The notes below the pieces were generated by a model. The model worked only from the letters and a program-made list of their open reading frames with translations. It was not told the origin of the DNA and did no database searches. 64,000 bases of DNA, taken from Streptomyces roseifaciens (GTDB lineage Bacteria; Actinomycetota; Actinomycetes; Streptomycetales; Streptomycetaceae). The DNA lies in the NCBI RefSeq assembly GCF_001445655.1, contig NZ_LNBE01000003.1, forward strand, positions 848,529 to 912,528. The letters run 5' to 3'. A program made the position numbers and the translations under genes. Shown piece by piece: positions 8,911-18,024 of the stretch; position 1 is the stretch's first letter; each line of letters begins with the position of its first letter.

Positions 8911-8924
8911 GTGACGCACGTCAC
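8911..8924. promoter_or_regulatory. Crp-like binding site
   Basis: Perfect dyad GTGACGCACGTCAC. It fits the pattern GTG-N6-G-N-CAC that I recall for the Streptomyces cAMP receptor protein. It lies about 100 bp upstream of the LacI start and about 28 bp past the phosphoketolase stop, so it would act on the ribose operon. Assignment to Crp is inference. Confidence 0.5.
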
Positions 8925-8952
8925 GCGGGTGCACGTCACATGGGCCGTCGTG

Positions 8953-11349
8953 TCACCCCGGCCAGCTCCAGTCCGCCACCTCCGGCATGTCCACCCCGTG
9001 TTCCCGGATCCACGCGTGGTGACGGGTGCGGGCGTCCGCCATGGCCTGGCGCACGGACGCCGCGCGGACGCCGAGGCCGGGCACGCGGTCGACGACGTCC
9101 ATGACGAGGCGGTAGCGGTCGAGGTCGTTGCGGACGACCATGTCGAACGGGGTGGTCGTGGTGCCCGCCTCCTTGTAGCCGCGCACGTGCAGGTTGGCGT
9201 GGCCGGTGCGGCGGTAGGCGAGGCGGTGGATCAGCCACGGGTAGCCGTGGTAGGCGAAGACGACGGGCCGGTCCGTGGTGAACAGCGCGTCGTACTCCGC
9301 GTCGCTCATCCCGTGCGGATGCTCCTCGCGCGGCAACAGCCGTGTCATGTCGACGACGTTGACGACCCGTACGGCGAGCTGGGGCAGCTCGTGGCGGAGC
9401 AGGTCGGCCGCCGCCAGCACCTCCTGGGTGGGGACGTCGCCGGCGCAGGCCAGGACGACGTCCGGCGGCCGGTCCCCGTTCTCCGTGCCCGCCCACTCCC
9501 AGATCCCCGCGCCGCGGGCGCAGTGCGCGCGGGCCTCGTCGAGGCCGAGCCAGTCGAAGCAGGGCTGCTTGCCCGCCACGACGACGTTGACGTAGTCGCG
9601 GCTGCGCAGCACGTGATCGGCCACCGACAGCAGGGTGTTGGCGTCCGGCGGGAGGTAGACCCGCACCACCTCGGGGCTCTTGTTGAGGACGTGGTCGACG
9701 AAGCCGGGGTCCTGGTGGGAGAAGCCGTTGTGGTCCTGGCGCCACACGTGCGACGTCAGAAGGTAGTTGAGGGAGGGGACGGGCCGGCGCCAGGGGAGCG
9801 TGCGCGCGGTCCCGAGCCACTTGATGTGCTGGTTGACCATCGAGTCCACGATGTGGATGAACGCCTCGTAGCAGGAGAACAGGCCGTGCCGGCCGGTGAG
9901 GGTGTAGCCCTCCAGCCAGCCCTGGCAGAGGTGTTCGGAGAGCACTTCCATGACGCGGCCGTCGCGGGCGAGGTGCTCGTCGACGGGCAGCACCGCGGCC
10001 TGCCACGCCTTGCCGGTGGCCGCGTAGAGGGCGTCGAGCCGGTTGGAGGTGGTCTCGTCCGGCCCGACGACGCGGAAGTTCCGGCTGCCGGCCGTGTCGG
10101 CCATGATCTGGGCCAGCAGGCCGCCGAGCACCCGCGTCGGCTCGTGCAGCGACGCGCCGGGCTTGTCGACGGGCACCGCGTAGTGCTCCAGCGGGGGCAG
10201 CGGCAGGGAGCGGGTGAGCAGGCCGCCGTTGGCGTGCGGGTTGGCGCCGAGCCGCCGCTCGCCCTCCGGTACGTGGGCGAGGACCTCCGGGCGCGGCCGC
10301 CCGTCCTCGTCGAAGAGCTCCTCCGGCCGGTACGAGCGCAGCCAGCGCTCCAGCTGCCGCAGGTGGTCGGGGTTGTCGCGCACCCCGGCCAGCGGCACCT
10401 GGTGGGAGCGCCAGGTGCCCTCGACGGGCAGGCCGTCCACCACGTCCGGGCCGGTCCAGCCCTTGGGCGTGCGCAGCACGATCACCGGCCAGTGCGGCCG
10501 GTCGGCCACGCCCTCCTCGCGGGCGGCGCGCTGGGCGAGGGCGATGTGGTCCAGGGCCCGGTCCATCGCGTGGGCGAGCGCGCGGTGCACCTCCACCGGA
10601 TCGTCCCCGGTGACGTGGATCGGCTCGTGGCCGTAGCCGCGCAGCAGCCGGTCCAGCTCGCCCTCGGGCAGCCGGGACAGCACCGCCGGGTTGTCGATCT
10701 TGTAGCCGTTGAGGTGGAGGACGGGCAGGACCGCGCCGTCGTGCACCGGGTCGAGGAACTTGTTCGCGTGCCAGGACGTGGCCAGCGGCCCCGTCTCCGC
10801 CTCGCCGTCGCCGATGACGCACGCCACGAGCAGGCCGGGGTTGTCGAGCGCGGCGCCGTAGGCGTGGGCGAGGGAGTAGCCGAGCTCGCCGCCCTCGTGG
10901 AGGGAGCCGGGCGTCTCGGGGGCGACGTGACTGGGCACCCCGCCGGGGAAGGAGAACTGGCGGAACAGCCGCTCCATGCCGTCGGCGTCGCGGCCGACGT
11001 CCGGGTAGACCGCGCTGTAGCTGCCGTCCAGCCAGGAGTTCGCGAGGACGGCCGGCCCGCCGTGCCCCGGACCCCAGATGCAGACGGCGTCCAGCCCGCG
11101 CGCCTTGACGACGCGGTTGAGGTGGGTGTGGACGAGGTTGAGGCCGGGGGAGGTGCCCCAGTGGCCGAGCAGGCGGGGCTTGATGTGCTCGGGCTCCAGG
11201 GGCACGGTCAGCAGGGGGTTGCTCAGCAGGTAGATCTGGCCGGCGGCCAGATAGTTCGCCGCGCGCCAGTGGGCGTCGAGCGCCGCCAGTTCCTCGTCGG
11301 CGGGGCCGTCCGGTCGCGGTCCGGCGGTGCGGTCGGCGTGCTCGGGCAT
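8953..11349 (-). CDS. xfp: Xylulose-5-phosphate/fructose-6-phosphate phosphoketolase
   Basis: 798 aa, the usual length. It converts xylulose-5-P (or fructose-6-P) plus phosphate into acetyl-phosphate and glyceraldehyde-3-P (or erythrose-4-P) with thiamine diphosphate. Diagnostic stretches are the N-terminal [18 protein letters not shown], the ThDP-binding [20 protein letters not shown] region, and the C-terminal [17 protein letters not shown] and [19 protein letters not shown]. The chosen ATG follows GAGGAGG; the reading frame continues upstream but has no family sequence there. The gene is separate from the rbs operon, but both feed pentose phosphates. An acetate kinase partner is not in the window. 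Confidence 0.95.
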   Translation of the reverse strand: MPEHADRTAGPRPDGPADEELAALDAHWRAANYLAAGQIYLLSNPLLTVPLEPEHIKPRLLGHWGTSPGLNLVHTHLNRVVKARGLDAVCIWGPGHGGPAVLANSWLDGSYSAVYPDVGRDADGMERLFRQFSFPGGVPSHVAPETPGSLHEGGELGYSLAHAYGAALDNPGLLVACVIGDGEAETGPLATSWHANKFLDPVHDGAVLPVLHLNGYKIDNPAVLSRLPEGELDRLLRGYGHEPIHVTGDDPVEVHRALAHAMDRALDHIALAQRAAREEGVADRPHWPVIVLRTPKGWTGPDVVDGLPVEGTWRSHQVPLAGVRDNPDHLRQLERWLRSYRPEELFDEDGRPRPEVLAHVPEGERRLGANPHANGGLLTRSLPLPPLEHYAVPVDKPGASLHEPTRVLGGLLAQIMADTAGSRNFRVVGPDETTSNRLDALYAATGKAWQAAVLPVDEHLARDGRVMEVLSEHLCQGWLEGYTLTGRHGLFSCYEAFIHIVDSMVNQHIKWLGTARTLPWRRPVPSLNYLLTSHVWRQDHNGFSHQDPGFVDHVLNKSPEVVRVYLPPDANTLLSVADHVLRSRDYVNVVVAGKQPCFDWLGLDEARAHCARGAGIWEWAGTENGDRPPDVVLACAGDVPTQEVLAAADLLRHELPQLAVRVVNVVDMTRLLPREEHPHGMSDAEYDALFTTDRPVVFAYHGYPWLIHRLAYRRTGHANLHVRGYKEAGTTTTPFDMVVRNDLDRYRLVMDVVDRVPGLGVRAASVRQAMADARTRHHAWIREHGVDMPEVADWSWPG

Positions 11350-11733
11350 GTACGGCCTCCTCGGGACGCGTGCCGGGTACCCGCCACCGGGCACGGGAAA
11401 CGCTTCCAGCACCCCGGCCTCCCCGCGTAGGGGCTGTCCGGCCAGTTTGCGGTCCGCCCGGCCCGCCGTGCGGACCCCTCCGGCCCCTGCCGTCCCGCCG
11501 CCACCCGGAGCAACGTCACCCTGTGTGCCACCCCCGGCGCTCCGAGTCGCGGGAACGGGCCCGCAGGGTGATCCTTGGAGGACGTGGCCGGCCCCCCGGC
11601 CACCGCCCCGCGGCACGGCCGGGGCGATCCGCCGACCAGTTTGCAGGTGCCCCGCGGGGGCAGCCGCAACTACCGGAAGGTGCTTCCGGCCGGCAGGCAC
11701 TCCTTTTGCTCAGGAGCGAGGAGGACCGTGACC
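11350..11733. other. 384-bp divergent intergenic region
   Basis: Between the phosphoketolase and sigma factor starts. I see no convincing gene. A perfect 7-bp inverted repeat with a 3-nt loop (CCGGAAG-gtg-CTTCCGG, 11673-11689) lies 45 bp before the sigma ATG and could be an operator. AGGAGG at 11719-11724 is the ribosome-binding site that fixes the sigma start. I could not assign promoter hexamers confidently. Confidence 0.5.
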
Positions 11734-12540
11734 ATGGCCCAGACGATGCGCCGGCGCAACCGGGACGCCCCCGACACCGCCGATTCCTTCGACCGCATGG
11801 CGGAACTGCCGGCCGGTGCGGAGCGCGAGCGGCTGCGGCAGGACGTCATCGCCGCCTGGCTGCCCATGGCGGAGCGCATCAGCCTGCGCTTCCGCAGCAG
11901 CGGCGAGAGCCCCGCGGACCTGCGGCAGGTCGCGGCGCTGGGGCTGGTCAACGCCGTGGACCGGTACGACCCCCGGCTCGGCCACGCCTTCGAGACCTTC
12001 GCCGTGCCCACGATCGTCGGCGAGCTCAAGCGGCACATCCGCGACCACGCGTGGTCGCTGCACATCCCGCGCCGCGACCAGGAGCTGCGCACGGCCGTGC
12101 GCTCCGCCCAGGCCGCCCTCGGCCAGCGCGGCGCCCGGACCCGGCCGAGCCCGGCCGAGCTCGCCGCGGAGTGCGGACTGTCCGAGGACGAGGTGCGCCG
12201 GGGCCTGGCCGCCGAGGGCGTGCACAACACCCTGTCGCTGGACCACCCGGTCCTGGGCGCCGACGACCTCCCGCTCGCCGACACCCTCGGCGGCGTGGAC
12301 CGGGCGCTGGACCTCGTCGTCGACCGCCAGTCCCTCAAGCCGCTGCTGAGGGCGCTCCCCGAGCGGGAGAAGTACGTCCTGTACTGGCGCTTCTTCGGCA
12401 ACCTCACCCAGAAGCAGATAGGCGCGCGCCTCGGCGTATCCCAGATGCAGATATCCCGCATCCTCAGCCGGACCTGCGCGCGGCTGCGCGACGAGCTCGG
12501 CCCCGCGGGGACGCCGCAGCGCACCCCGGCCCCCGGCTGA
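11734..12540 (+). CDS. RNA polymerase sigma factor, SigB/SigF/SigG family
   Basis: 268 aa group 3 sigma factor. Region 2 is clear (AERISLRFR; LRQVAALGLVNAVDRYDP; FETFAVPTIVGELKRHIRDH), region 3 follows, and region 4 has a helix-turn-helix (QKQIGARLGVSQMQISRIL). Such factors serve stress response and sporulation in Streptomyces and are usually held by an anti-sigma factor; none is encoded next to it. ATG 11734 is 9 nt after AGGAGG. A GTG at 11728 is too close to that site. Which paralogue this is cannot be told without alignment. Confidence 0.93.
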   Translation: MAQTMRRRNRDAPDTADSFDRMAELPAGAERERLRQDVIAAWLPMAERISLRFRSSGESPADLRQVAALGLVNAVDRYDPRLGHAFETFAVPTIVGELKRHIRDHAWSLHIPRRDQELRTAVRSAQAALGQRGARTRPSPAELAAECGLSEDEVRRGLAAEGVHNTLSLDHPVLGADDLPLADTLGGVDRALDLVVDRQSLKPLLRALPEREKYVLYWRFFGNLTQKQIGARLGVSQMQISRILSRTCARLRDELGPAGTPQRTPAPG

Positions 12541-12552
12541 CCGGGTCTCCTC

Positions 12553-12676
12553 TTTCCCCGGGACGCCTTTCCCCGGGACCCATTTCCCCGGGACCCCCTT
12601 CCCGGGACCCCTTTCCCCGGGCCGCGTCTTTCCCCCGGCCCCCTCTCCCCGGGACTCCCTCTTCCCCCCAGGACCT
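12553..12676. repeat. Degenerate TTTCCCCGGGACC tandem array
   Basis: About eight imperfect copies of a 13-18 bp unit with core TTTCCCCGGGACC directly after the sigma gene. Each unit contains the palindrome CCCCGGG, so the array could form several alternative short hairpins in RNA. No reading frame is conserved through it. Possible roles are transcription termination or a slippage-prone spacer. Confidence 0.85.
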
Positions 12677-12703
12677 CCGACAAGGCAGGCACCAGCGATG
12701 ACC

Positions 12704-12868
12704 TCAGGGCATACGCACTTGACCCCCGACCTCCCGCCCGTCGTGGAGATACCCGATCTCCCCGGCGCCCAGCGTCCGGGCCGCTCCGCCGCGGACGACG
12801 GCGGGGAGGGGCGCGAGGACGCCGGACACGACCGTGGCGCCCACCACGAAGAACGTGATGGGCGCCAC
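12704..12868 (-). CDS. Short membrane-segment ORF, possible gene remnant
   Basis: 54-codon frame from a GTG with very high third-position G/C. It encodes a hydrophobic stretch (PITFFVVGATVVSGVLAPLP) followed by a polar tail (GEIGYLHDGREVGG). The same DNA read on the plus strand (12698-12898) gives a hydrophilic 66-aa frame with weaker codon bias, so I favour this strand if either is real. There is no good ribosome-binding site, and a TAG blocks extension upstream, so it may be the eroded end of a larger membrane-protein gene. Confidence 0.25.
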   Translation of the reverse strand: MAPITFFVVGATVVSGVLAPLPAVVRGGAARTLGAGEIGYLHDGREVGGQVRMP

Positions 12869-12962
12869 GAAAGCGCAGGTCAGGATTCCGGCGGCTGACT
12901 GTAACCCTTCCCGCGCCTACCGCGCTGGTGGGTCCGGTGGTCCCACCGGGGCGCGGGGGTCA

Positions 12963-13205
12963 CTAATCGGCGTTGATGCAGGTGTTGCCGAAGGTCGGGT
13001 TCAGGAGACCGACGATGTCGATCGAGTTACCGCAGAGGTTGATCGGGATCTGAATCGGGACCTGAATGACGTTGCCGGAGATGACGCCGGGCGAGCCGAC
13101 GGCCGCGCCGTTCGCTCCGGAACCTGCGGAGGCGACTCCGGCAGCGCCCGTCACGGCGACGCCGGCGGCGACGGTCAGGGCGGCGGCCTTGGCGATACGC
13201 GACAT
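12963..13205 (-). CDS. Short chaplin
   Basis: 80 aa. The signal peptide (MSRIAKAAALTVAAGVAV) is followed by one chaplin domain with the family pattern GSPGVISGNVIQVPIQIP, the two conserved cysteines (NLCGNS and NTCIN, joined by a disulfide in known chaplins) and the ending CINAD. Chaplins are secreted amyloid-forming surfactants that let aerial hyphae break the surface. Short chaplins lack the sortase anchor of long ones. The preceding -GGTTTAGCC ATG context has AAAGG upstream. This gene is strong evidence for a morphologically complex Streptomyces. Confidence 0.95.
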   Translation of the reverse strand: MSRIAKAAALTVAAGVAVTGAAGVASAGSGANGAAVGSPGVISGNVIQVPIQIPINLCGNSIDIVGLLNPTFGNTCINAD

Positions 13206-13460
13206 GGCTAAACCTTTCTCATGGGTGGTGAGCGGTAATTGTGTCCGGTGTAACTGTGGAGATTGGCCCGATATAGGCGCTGAAGGGCATAATTAACCCG
13301 GAAGACCCAATAAGTGGTATGTGATGCATGCGGCGCGGGGGACGGGTGCGTATCCTGTGCCGCAACGCTCGCGCCTGCGGGTTTGGTGACACCACCGCTG
13401 TCTACGTACAGTTCCCTGGAAGCTTCATTCGAACAGACGAACTGGGACACAACAGCGGCG
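13206..13460. other. Divergent region between chaplin and SDR genes
   Basis: 255 bp of lower G+C than its surroundings, as is typical of regulated Streptomyces promoters. It carries the chaplin ribosome-binding site (GAAAGG before the ATG on the minus strand). Short open frames cross it but lack coding bias. I could not fix promoter hexamers. Confidence 0.4.
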
Positions 13461-14954
13461 ATGACGGTCACCGAGGTCACTGAAGACAGCCGCGCAGGCG
13501 CAGACGCAGAGGGCGAGTACGGGCCCGGCATCGACCCCGAGCGCATGGCGATCTGCCTGAGCGTGCTCGAGGAGCTCGACGAGCTGCCCGTCGACCACCC
13601 CGACGCCATCGCCGTCCGCCGGGCCACGTCCGGCATCTACCGCACGGTCAAGCAGCGCCGCCGCCAGGAGCGCCGGGCCGCCAAGACCGCCCACGACAAG
13701 TCGGTCACCGAGGCCACGGCCACCGGTGCCGCCGACCGGATCGACGACGAGACCCGCGGCATCCCGCTCGCCGCCACCGCCACCACCCAGATCGTCGGCA
13801 TCCTCGAGCGCCCCCGGTCCTGCTACACCTGCAAGGGCCGCTACACCGAGGTCGACGCGTTCTACCACCAGCTCTGCCAGCCGTGTGCGGCGGAGAACCG
13901 CGCCCGCCGCGACGCCCGCACCGACCTGACCGGCCGGCGGGCCCTGCTCACCGGCGGCCGCGCCAAGATCGGCATGTACATCGCGCTGCGGCTGCTCCGC
14001 GACGGCGCGCACACCACGATCACCACGCGCTTCCCCAACGACGCCATCCGCCGCTTCAAGGCGATGGAGGACAGCGCGGACTGGCTGCACCGGCTCAAGG
14101 TCGTCGGCATCGACCTGCGCGACCCGGCGCAGGTCGTCGCCCTCGCCGACTCCGTCAGCGCCGAGGGCCCGCTCGACATCCTGATCAACAACGCGGCCCA
14201 GACCGTCCGCCGCACCCCGGCCGCCTACCGCGAGCTCATCAGCGCCGAGGCCGCCCCGCTGCCCGCCGGCGAGCTGCCCGCCTCGGAGGTCTTCGGCGCC
14301 TTCGGCAGCGGTGCCCAGGCCGCGCTGCCCGCCCCCGCCGGCAGCAAGCACGACGAGCTCACCCCGCAGGCCCTCACCGAGCTCGCGCTCACCAGCGGCT
14401 CCGCGTCCCTCGCCCGCGTCGAGGCCGGCACCGCCATCGACGCCGGCGGCCTCGTCCCCGACCTGGACGCCACCAACACCTGGATCCAGGCCGTCGGCGA
14501 GGTCGACCCCGTCGAGCTGCTCGAAGTGCAGCTGTGCAACGTCACCGCGCCGTTCGTCCTGGTCAACCGGCTGCGGCCGACGATGGCCGCGTCGCCTGCG
14601 CGCCGCAAGTACGTGGTGAACGTCTCCGCCATGGAGGGCGTCTTCAGCCGCGGCTACAAGGGCGCGGGCCACCCGCACACCAACATGGCCAAGGCCGCGC
14701 TGAACATGCTCACGCGCACCAGCGCCGAGGAGATGTTCCAGACCGACAACATCCTCATGACCAGCGTCGACACGGGCTGGATCACGGACGAGCGGCCCCA
14801 CCCGGACAAGGTCCGGCTCGCCGAGGCCGGCTTCCACGCCCCCCTCGACCTGGTCGACGGCGCCGCGCGCGTCTACGACCCGATCGTCCGGGGCGAGCAG
14901 GGCGAGGACCTCTACGGCTGCTTCCTCAAGGACTACAGCCCGGCCGGCTGGTAG
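13461..14954 (+). CDS. Atypical SDR oxidoreductase with N-terminal zinc-ribbon-like segment
   Basis: 497 aa. The C-terminal part is a Rossmann short-chain dehydrogenase (TGGRAKIGMYIALRLL for NAD(P), DILINNAAQTVRR, VNVSAMEG with the catalytic-type Ser). It differs from ordinary SDRs in two ways. A ~150-aa N-terminal extension ends in paired CxxC (Cys121, Cys124, Cys139, Cys142), likely a zinc site. The usual Y-x-x-x-K reads T-N-M-A-K, so the catalytic Tyr is replaced. Activity may be altered or lost. Start ATG 13461 was chosen because upstream codons lack coding character. It is followed 6 bp later by the PhzF-like gene. Confidence 0.8.
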   Translation: MTVTEVTEDSRAGADAEGEYGPGIDPERMAICLSVLEELDELPVDHPDAIAVRRATSGIYRTVKQRRRQERRAAKTAHDKSVTEATATGAADRIDDETRGIPLAATATTQIVGILERPRSCYTCKGRYTEVDAFYHQLCQPCAAENRARRDARTDLTGRRALLTGGRAKIGMYIALRLLRDGAHTTITTRFPNDAIRRFKAMEDSADWLHRLKVVGIDLRDPAQVVALADSVSAEGPLDILINNAAQTVRRTPAAYRELISAEAAPLPAGELPASEVFGAFGSGAQAALPAPAGSKHDELTPQALTELALTSGSASLARVEAGTAIDAGGLVPDLDATNTWIQAVGEVDPVELLEVQLCNVTAPFVLVNRLRPTMAASPARRKYVVNVSAMEGVFSRGYKGAGHPHTNMAKAALNMLTRTSAEEMFQTDNILMTSVDTGWITDERPHPDKVRLAEAGFHAPLDLVDGAARVYDPIVRGEQGEDLYGCFLKDYSPAGW

Positions 14955-14960
14955 CCGTAC

Positions 14961-15644
14961 GTGGACGTCCACGTCCTGCGAGTGTTCACCGGCGGCCCGG
15001 ACGGAGCGGCCGGGGGCAACCCCCTCGGAGTCGTCGCCGACGGGCCGGCCGTTCCCGACGCGGCGGAACGGCAGCGGCTGGCCGCGGAACTGGGCTTCAG
15101 CGAAACGGTGTTCGTCGACGACGCCGGGCGCGGCGTCGTCGACATCCACACCCCGAGCGGGCGTCTGGCCTTCGCCGGGCACCCGCTGGTGGGCGTGGCA
15201 TGGCTGCTGCGGCAGCACGGGTACGCGGCGGACGTGCTGCGGCCGCCGGCCGGAGACGTGCCGTCCCGGACGGCGGACGGCGTCACGTGGATCCGCGCCC
15301 GCGCGACCTGGGCCACGGGCCGCCGCCTCCAGCAGTACGCGACGCCCGCCGACATCGACGCCCTCCCGTCGCCGCCGCCCGGCGAGGGCTGGCTCTACGC
15401 CTGGGCCTGGCAGGACGAGACGAAGGGCCACGTCCGCGCCCGCGGCTTCCCGCGCCGGGGTGACGGCATCACGGAGGACGAGGCGACGGGGGCGGCGGCA
15501 CTGTCCTTGACGGCCGCGCTCGAACGGGATCTGACGATCAGTCAAGGCCGGGCGTCGGTGATCCACACCCGCGACGAGGGAAAGGGCACGATCTCCCTGG
15601 GAGGCCGGGTCGCCCCCACCGGGCTCCACACCATCAACACCTGA
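14961..15644 (+). CDS. PhzF-family isomerase/epimerase-like protein
   Basis: 227 aa. N-terminal PhzF signatures GGNPLGVV, ETVFVDD with the family catalytic Glu (SETVF) and FAGHPLVGVAWLL; C-terminal GITEDEATGAAALSL. Family members isomerise or epimerise small substrates (PhzF acts on dihydro-3-hydroxyanthranilate), but most paralogues have unknown substrates and there are no phenazine genes here. It is shorter than the usual ~280 aa, suggesting loss in the second lobe. GTG start, 6 bp after the SDR stop, so the two are probably co-transcribed. Confidence 0.8.
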   Translation: MDVHVLRVFTGGPDGAAGGNPLGVVADGPAVPDAAERQRLAAELGFSETVFVDDAGRGVVDIHTPSGRLAFAGHPLVGVAWLLRQHGYAADVLRPPAGDVPSRTADGVTWIRARATWATGRRLQQYATPADIDALPSPPPGEGWLYAWAWQDETKGHVRARGFPRRGDGITEDEATGAAALSLTAALERDLTISQGRASVIHTRDEGKGTISLGGRVAPTGLHTINT

Positions 15645-15672
15645 CGCCTGCCGGGCACCGCCGGGGCGCGTC

Positions 15673-15800
15673 GTGGGGGTTGTTCGCCGTGGCGGCGGGG
15701 GTTTCGGTGCGCCGGTTTCCGAGTGGTGGGATGTGCCCGCTTCCTCCGTCGCGGCGGTGATCAACCCCCACCTCGTGGTCCGGCGGTGCCGAGCCGCCGG
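15673..15800. repeat. Extragenic inverted-repeat element
   Basis: The 276-bp gap before cobL has perfect 10-bp terminal inverted repeats, GTGGGGGTTG (15673-15682) and CAACCCCCAC (15762-15771), 79 bp apart, followed by a hairpin CCGGCGG-tgccgag-CCGCCGG. The layout recalls repeated extragenic elements I remember from Streptomyces genomes. It has no coding signal and no B12-box. Confidence 0.5.
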
Positions 15801-15920
15801 GCGCCGCCCGTGCCCTAAGGGGGTGGCGGGCACCCGGCCGGGGCCCGGATGGTCGGGCTTCGGTGCTGGTCAGTAGAGTTCCCGTGCCCCTGCCCGTAGC
15901 GAATGCCGAGGTGTCAGCCC

Positions 15921-17183
15921 GTGAGCCCCGCCCCCGTCGTCACCGTCGTAGGCATCGGCGCCGACGGCTGGCCCGGCCTCGCCCCCGTCTCGCAGGAGGC
16001 CCTGCGCGGCGCCGAGGTGGTCATCGGCGGCCCGCGCCAGCTGGGCCTGCTGCCCGGCGAGTGCGCCGCCGAGCGCGTCGCCTGGCCCTCCCCGCTGCGC
16101 CCCGCCGTCCCGGGCCTGCTGGCCGCGCACGCCGGGCGCCGCGTGTGCGTGCTCGCCAGCGGTGACCCCATGTTCTTCGGCATCGGCCGCACCCTCGCCG
16201 ACGCCGCCGGCCCGGCGGCCCTCCGCGTGCTCCCGCACCCGTCCTCCGTCTCGTACGCGTGCGCCCGGCTCGGGCTGCCGCTGGAGGAGGCGGAGGTCGT
16301 CAGTCTCGTCGGCCGCCCGCTGGCCGCGCTCACCGCGGCCCTGCACGACGGCCGCCACCTGCTCGTCCTCAGCGCGGGCTCGGACACCCCGGCCGAGGTC
16401 GCCGCGCACCTGCGCTCGCGCGGCTTCGGCCCGAGCCGGATGACGGTCCTGGAGCAGCTCGGCGCCCCGGCCGAGCGCCGCGTCGAGGGCACCGCCGACG
16501 ACTGGCCGCACCCGCCGGGCGACGCCCTGAACGTCATCGCCGTCGCCTGCCGCCGCACCCCCGGCGCCCTCCGCCTCCCGCTCACGCCCGGCCTGCCCGA
16601 CGACGCCTTCGAGCACGACGGACAGCTGACGAAGCGCCACGTCCGCGCGGCCACGCTCGCCGCCCTGGCCCCGGCCCCCGGCGAGCTCCTGTGGGACGTG
16701 GGCGGCGGCTCCGGCTCGATCGCGATCGAATGGATGCGGGCGCACCGCACCTGCAGGGCCGTCAGCGTGGAGCGCGACCCCGCGAGGGCGCCCCGCATCA
16801 CCCGCAACGCCGAAGCGCTCGGCGTCCCGGCCCTCCGCGTGGTGACCGGCGCCGCGCCCGCAGCCCTCGCGGAACTGCCCGCCCCGGACGCGGTCTTCAT
16901 CGGCGGGGGCCTGACGGCGCCGGGCCTGCTGGCCGCCTGCTGGGAGGCGCTGCCCCCGGGCGGCCGCCTGGTGGCCAACACGGTCACCCTCGAATCCGAG
17001 GCGCTGCTCACCGAGTGGTACCGGCGTCACGGAGGCGAGCTGACCCGCCTGGCGGTGGCGCACGCCGTCCCCGTGGGAGGCTTCACCGGCTGGCGTCAGG
17101 CGATGCCGGTGACGCAGTGGTCAGCGGTCAAGCCCACCGACCCCGACCCGCACACCGCTCCCGAGGGGAACTTCCAGTCATGA
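15921..17183 (+). CDS. cobL: Precorrin-6Y C5,15-methyltransferase (decarboxylating)
   Basis: 420 aa two-domain enzyme. The N-terminal half is a tetrapyrrole methylase (VVTVVGIGADGWPGL; VLASGDPMFFGIGRTL). The C-terminal half is the CbiT-like decarboxylating methylase with SAM loop LLWDVGGGSGSIAIEWMRA. It methylates C5 and C15 of precorrin-6B and decarboxylates the C12 acetate to give precorrin-8X. The GTG at 15921 follows GAGGTG; an ATG 18 bp upstream (15903) is the alternative. It overlaps cobM by 4 bp (ATGA). Confidence 0.93.
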   Translation: MSPAPVVTVVGIGADGWPGLAPVSQEALRGAEVVIGGPRQLGLLPGECAAERVAWPSPLRPAVPGLLAAHAGRRVCVLASGDPMFFGIGRTLADAAGPAALRVLPHPSSVSYACARLGLPLEEAEVVSLVGRPLAALTAALHDGRHLLVLSAGSDTPAEVAAHLRSRGFGPSRMTVLEQLGAPAERRVEGTADDWPHPPGDALNVIAVACRRTPGALRLPLTPGLPDDAFEHDGQLTKRHVRAATLAALAPAPGELLWDVGGGSGSIAIEWMRAHRTCRAVSVERDPARAPRITRNAEALGVPALRVVTGAAPAALAELPAPDAVFIGGGLTAPGLLAACWEALPPGGRLVANTVTLESEALLTEWYRRHGGELTRLAVAHAVPVGGFTGWRQAMPVTQWSAVKPTDPDPHTAPEGNFQS

Positions 17184-17950
17184 CCGTGTACTTCATCGGT
17201 GCCGGCCCCGGCGCCGCCGACCTCATTACGGTGCGCGGCGCCCGCACGCTCGCCCGCTGCGGCGTCTGCCTGTACGCGGGCAGCCTCGTCCCGCGCGAAC
17301 TCCTCGCCGAGTGCCCGCCGGACGCCCGCCTCGTGGACACGGCCGGGCTGAACCTGGACCAGATCACCGAGGAGTTCGTCCGCGCCCACGAGGCGGGCCA
17401 CGACGTGGCGCGCCTGCACTCGGGCGACCCCTCGGTGTTCAGCGCCGTCGCCGAGCAGATGCGCCGCCTCGACGCGGCGGGCATCCCGTACGAGATCGTG
17501 CCGGGCGTCCCCGCCTTCGCCGCGGCCGCGGCAGCGCTCGGCCGTGAGCTGACCGTGCCGACGGTGGGCCAGACCGTGATCCTCACGCGCATCTCGCAGC
17601 AGGCCACGCCCATGCCCCCCGGCGAGGACCTCGCGACCCTCGGCCGCAGCGGCGCCCTGCTCGTCCTGCACCTGGCCGCGCGCTACCCCGAGCGGATCGT
17701 CTCCGAGCTCCTCCCGCACTACGGCCCCGACTGCCCCGCCGCCGTCGTCGCCATGGCCAGCCGCCCCGACGAGCTGGTCCTGCGCGGCACGCTCGCCGAC
17801 ATCGCCGGGAAGATCAAGGAAGCGGGCGTGGTCCGTACCGCGGTCATCGTCGTGGGCCGCACGCTGGCCGCGGAGCAGTTCCCCGACAGCTACCTCTACT
17901 CGGCGGACCGGGAGCGGGACCAGGACCAGGGCGGCCGCTGCGCAAACTGA
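17180..17950 (+). CDS. cobM: Precorrin-4 C11-methyltransferase
   Basis: 256 aa tetrapyrrole methylase. Signatures are the N-terminal VYFIGAGPGAADLITVRG, the CobM-type LYAGSLVP, LHSGDPSVFSAVAEQM and YEIVPGVPAFAAAAAALG. It transfers methyl from SAM to C11 of precorrin-4. Start ATG overlaps the cobL stop. No further cob gene follows in this direction; the next gene is an unrelated secreted hydrolase. Confidence 0.94.
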   Translation: MTVYFIGAGPGAADLITVRGARTLARCGVCLYAGSLVPRELLAECPPDARLVDTAGLNLDQITEEFVRAHEAGHDVARLHSGDPSVFSAVAEQMRRLDAAGIPYEIVPGVPAFAAAAAALGRELTVPTVGQTVILTRISQQATPMPPGEDLATLGRSGALLVLHLAARYPERIVSELLPHYGPDCPAAVVAMASRPDELVLRGTLADIAGKIKEAGVVRTAVIVVGRTLAAEQFPDSYLYSADRERDQDQGGRCAN

Positions 17951-18024
17951 GGGCAGCCTATGCTTACCCCCAAATGATCATGTGGCCGCTCGTCCGGCCA
18001 CGCCATTTCCCAGGGGGGAAGCGC

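Noticed and set aside
12698..12898. 66-aa plus-strand hydrophilic frame after the sigma factor
   Set aside because: Weak codon bias toward its end and no clear ribosome-binding site; the opposite strand carries a more gene-like hydrophobic frame, itself of low confidence.
14961..15644. Phenazine biosynthesis
   Set aside because: A single PhzF-like gene without phzB, phzD, phzE or phzG does not indicate phenazines; the family is functionally broad.
15645..15920. Possible B12 riboswitch before cobL
   Set aside because: I looked for the GCCACTG core and the B12 box and found neither; the gap holds an inverted-repeat element instead.
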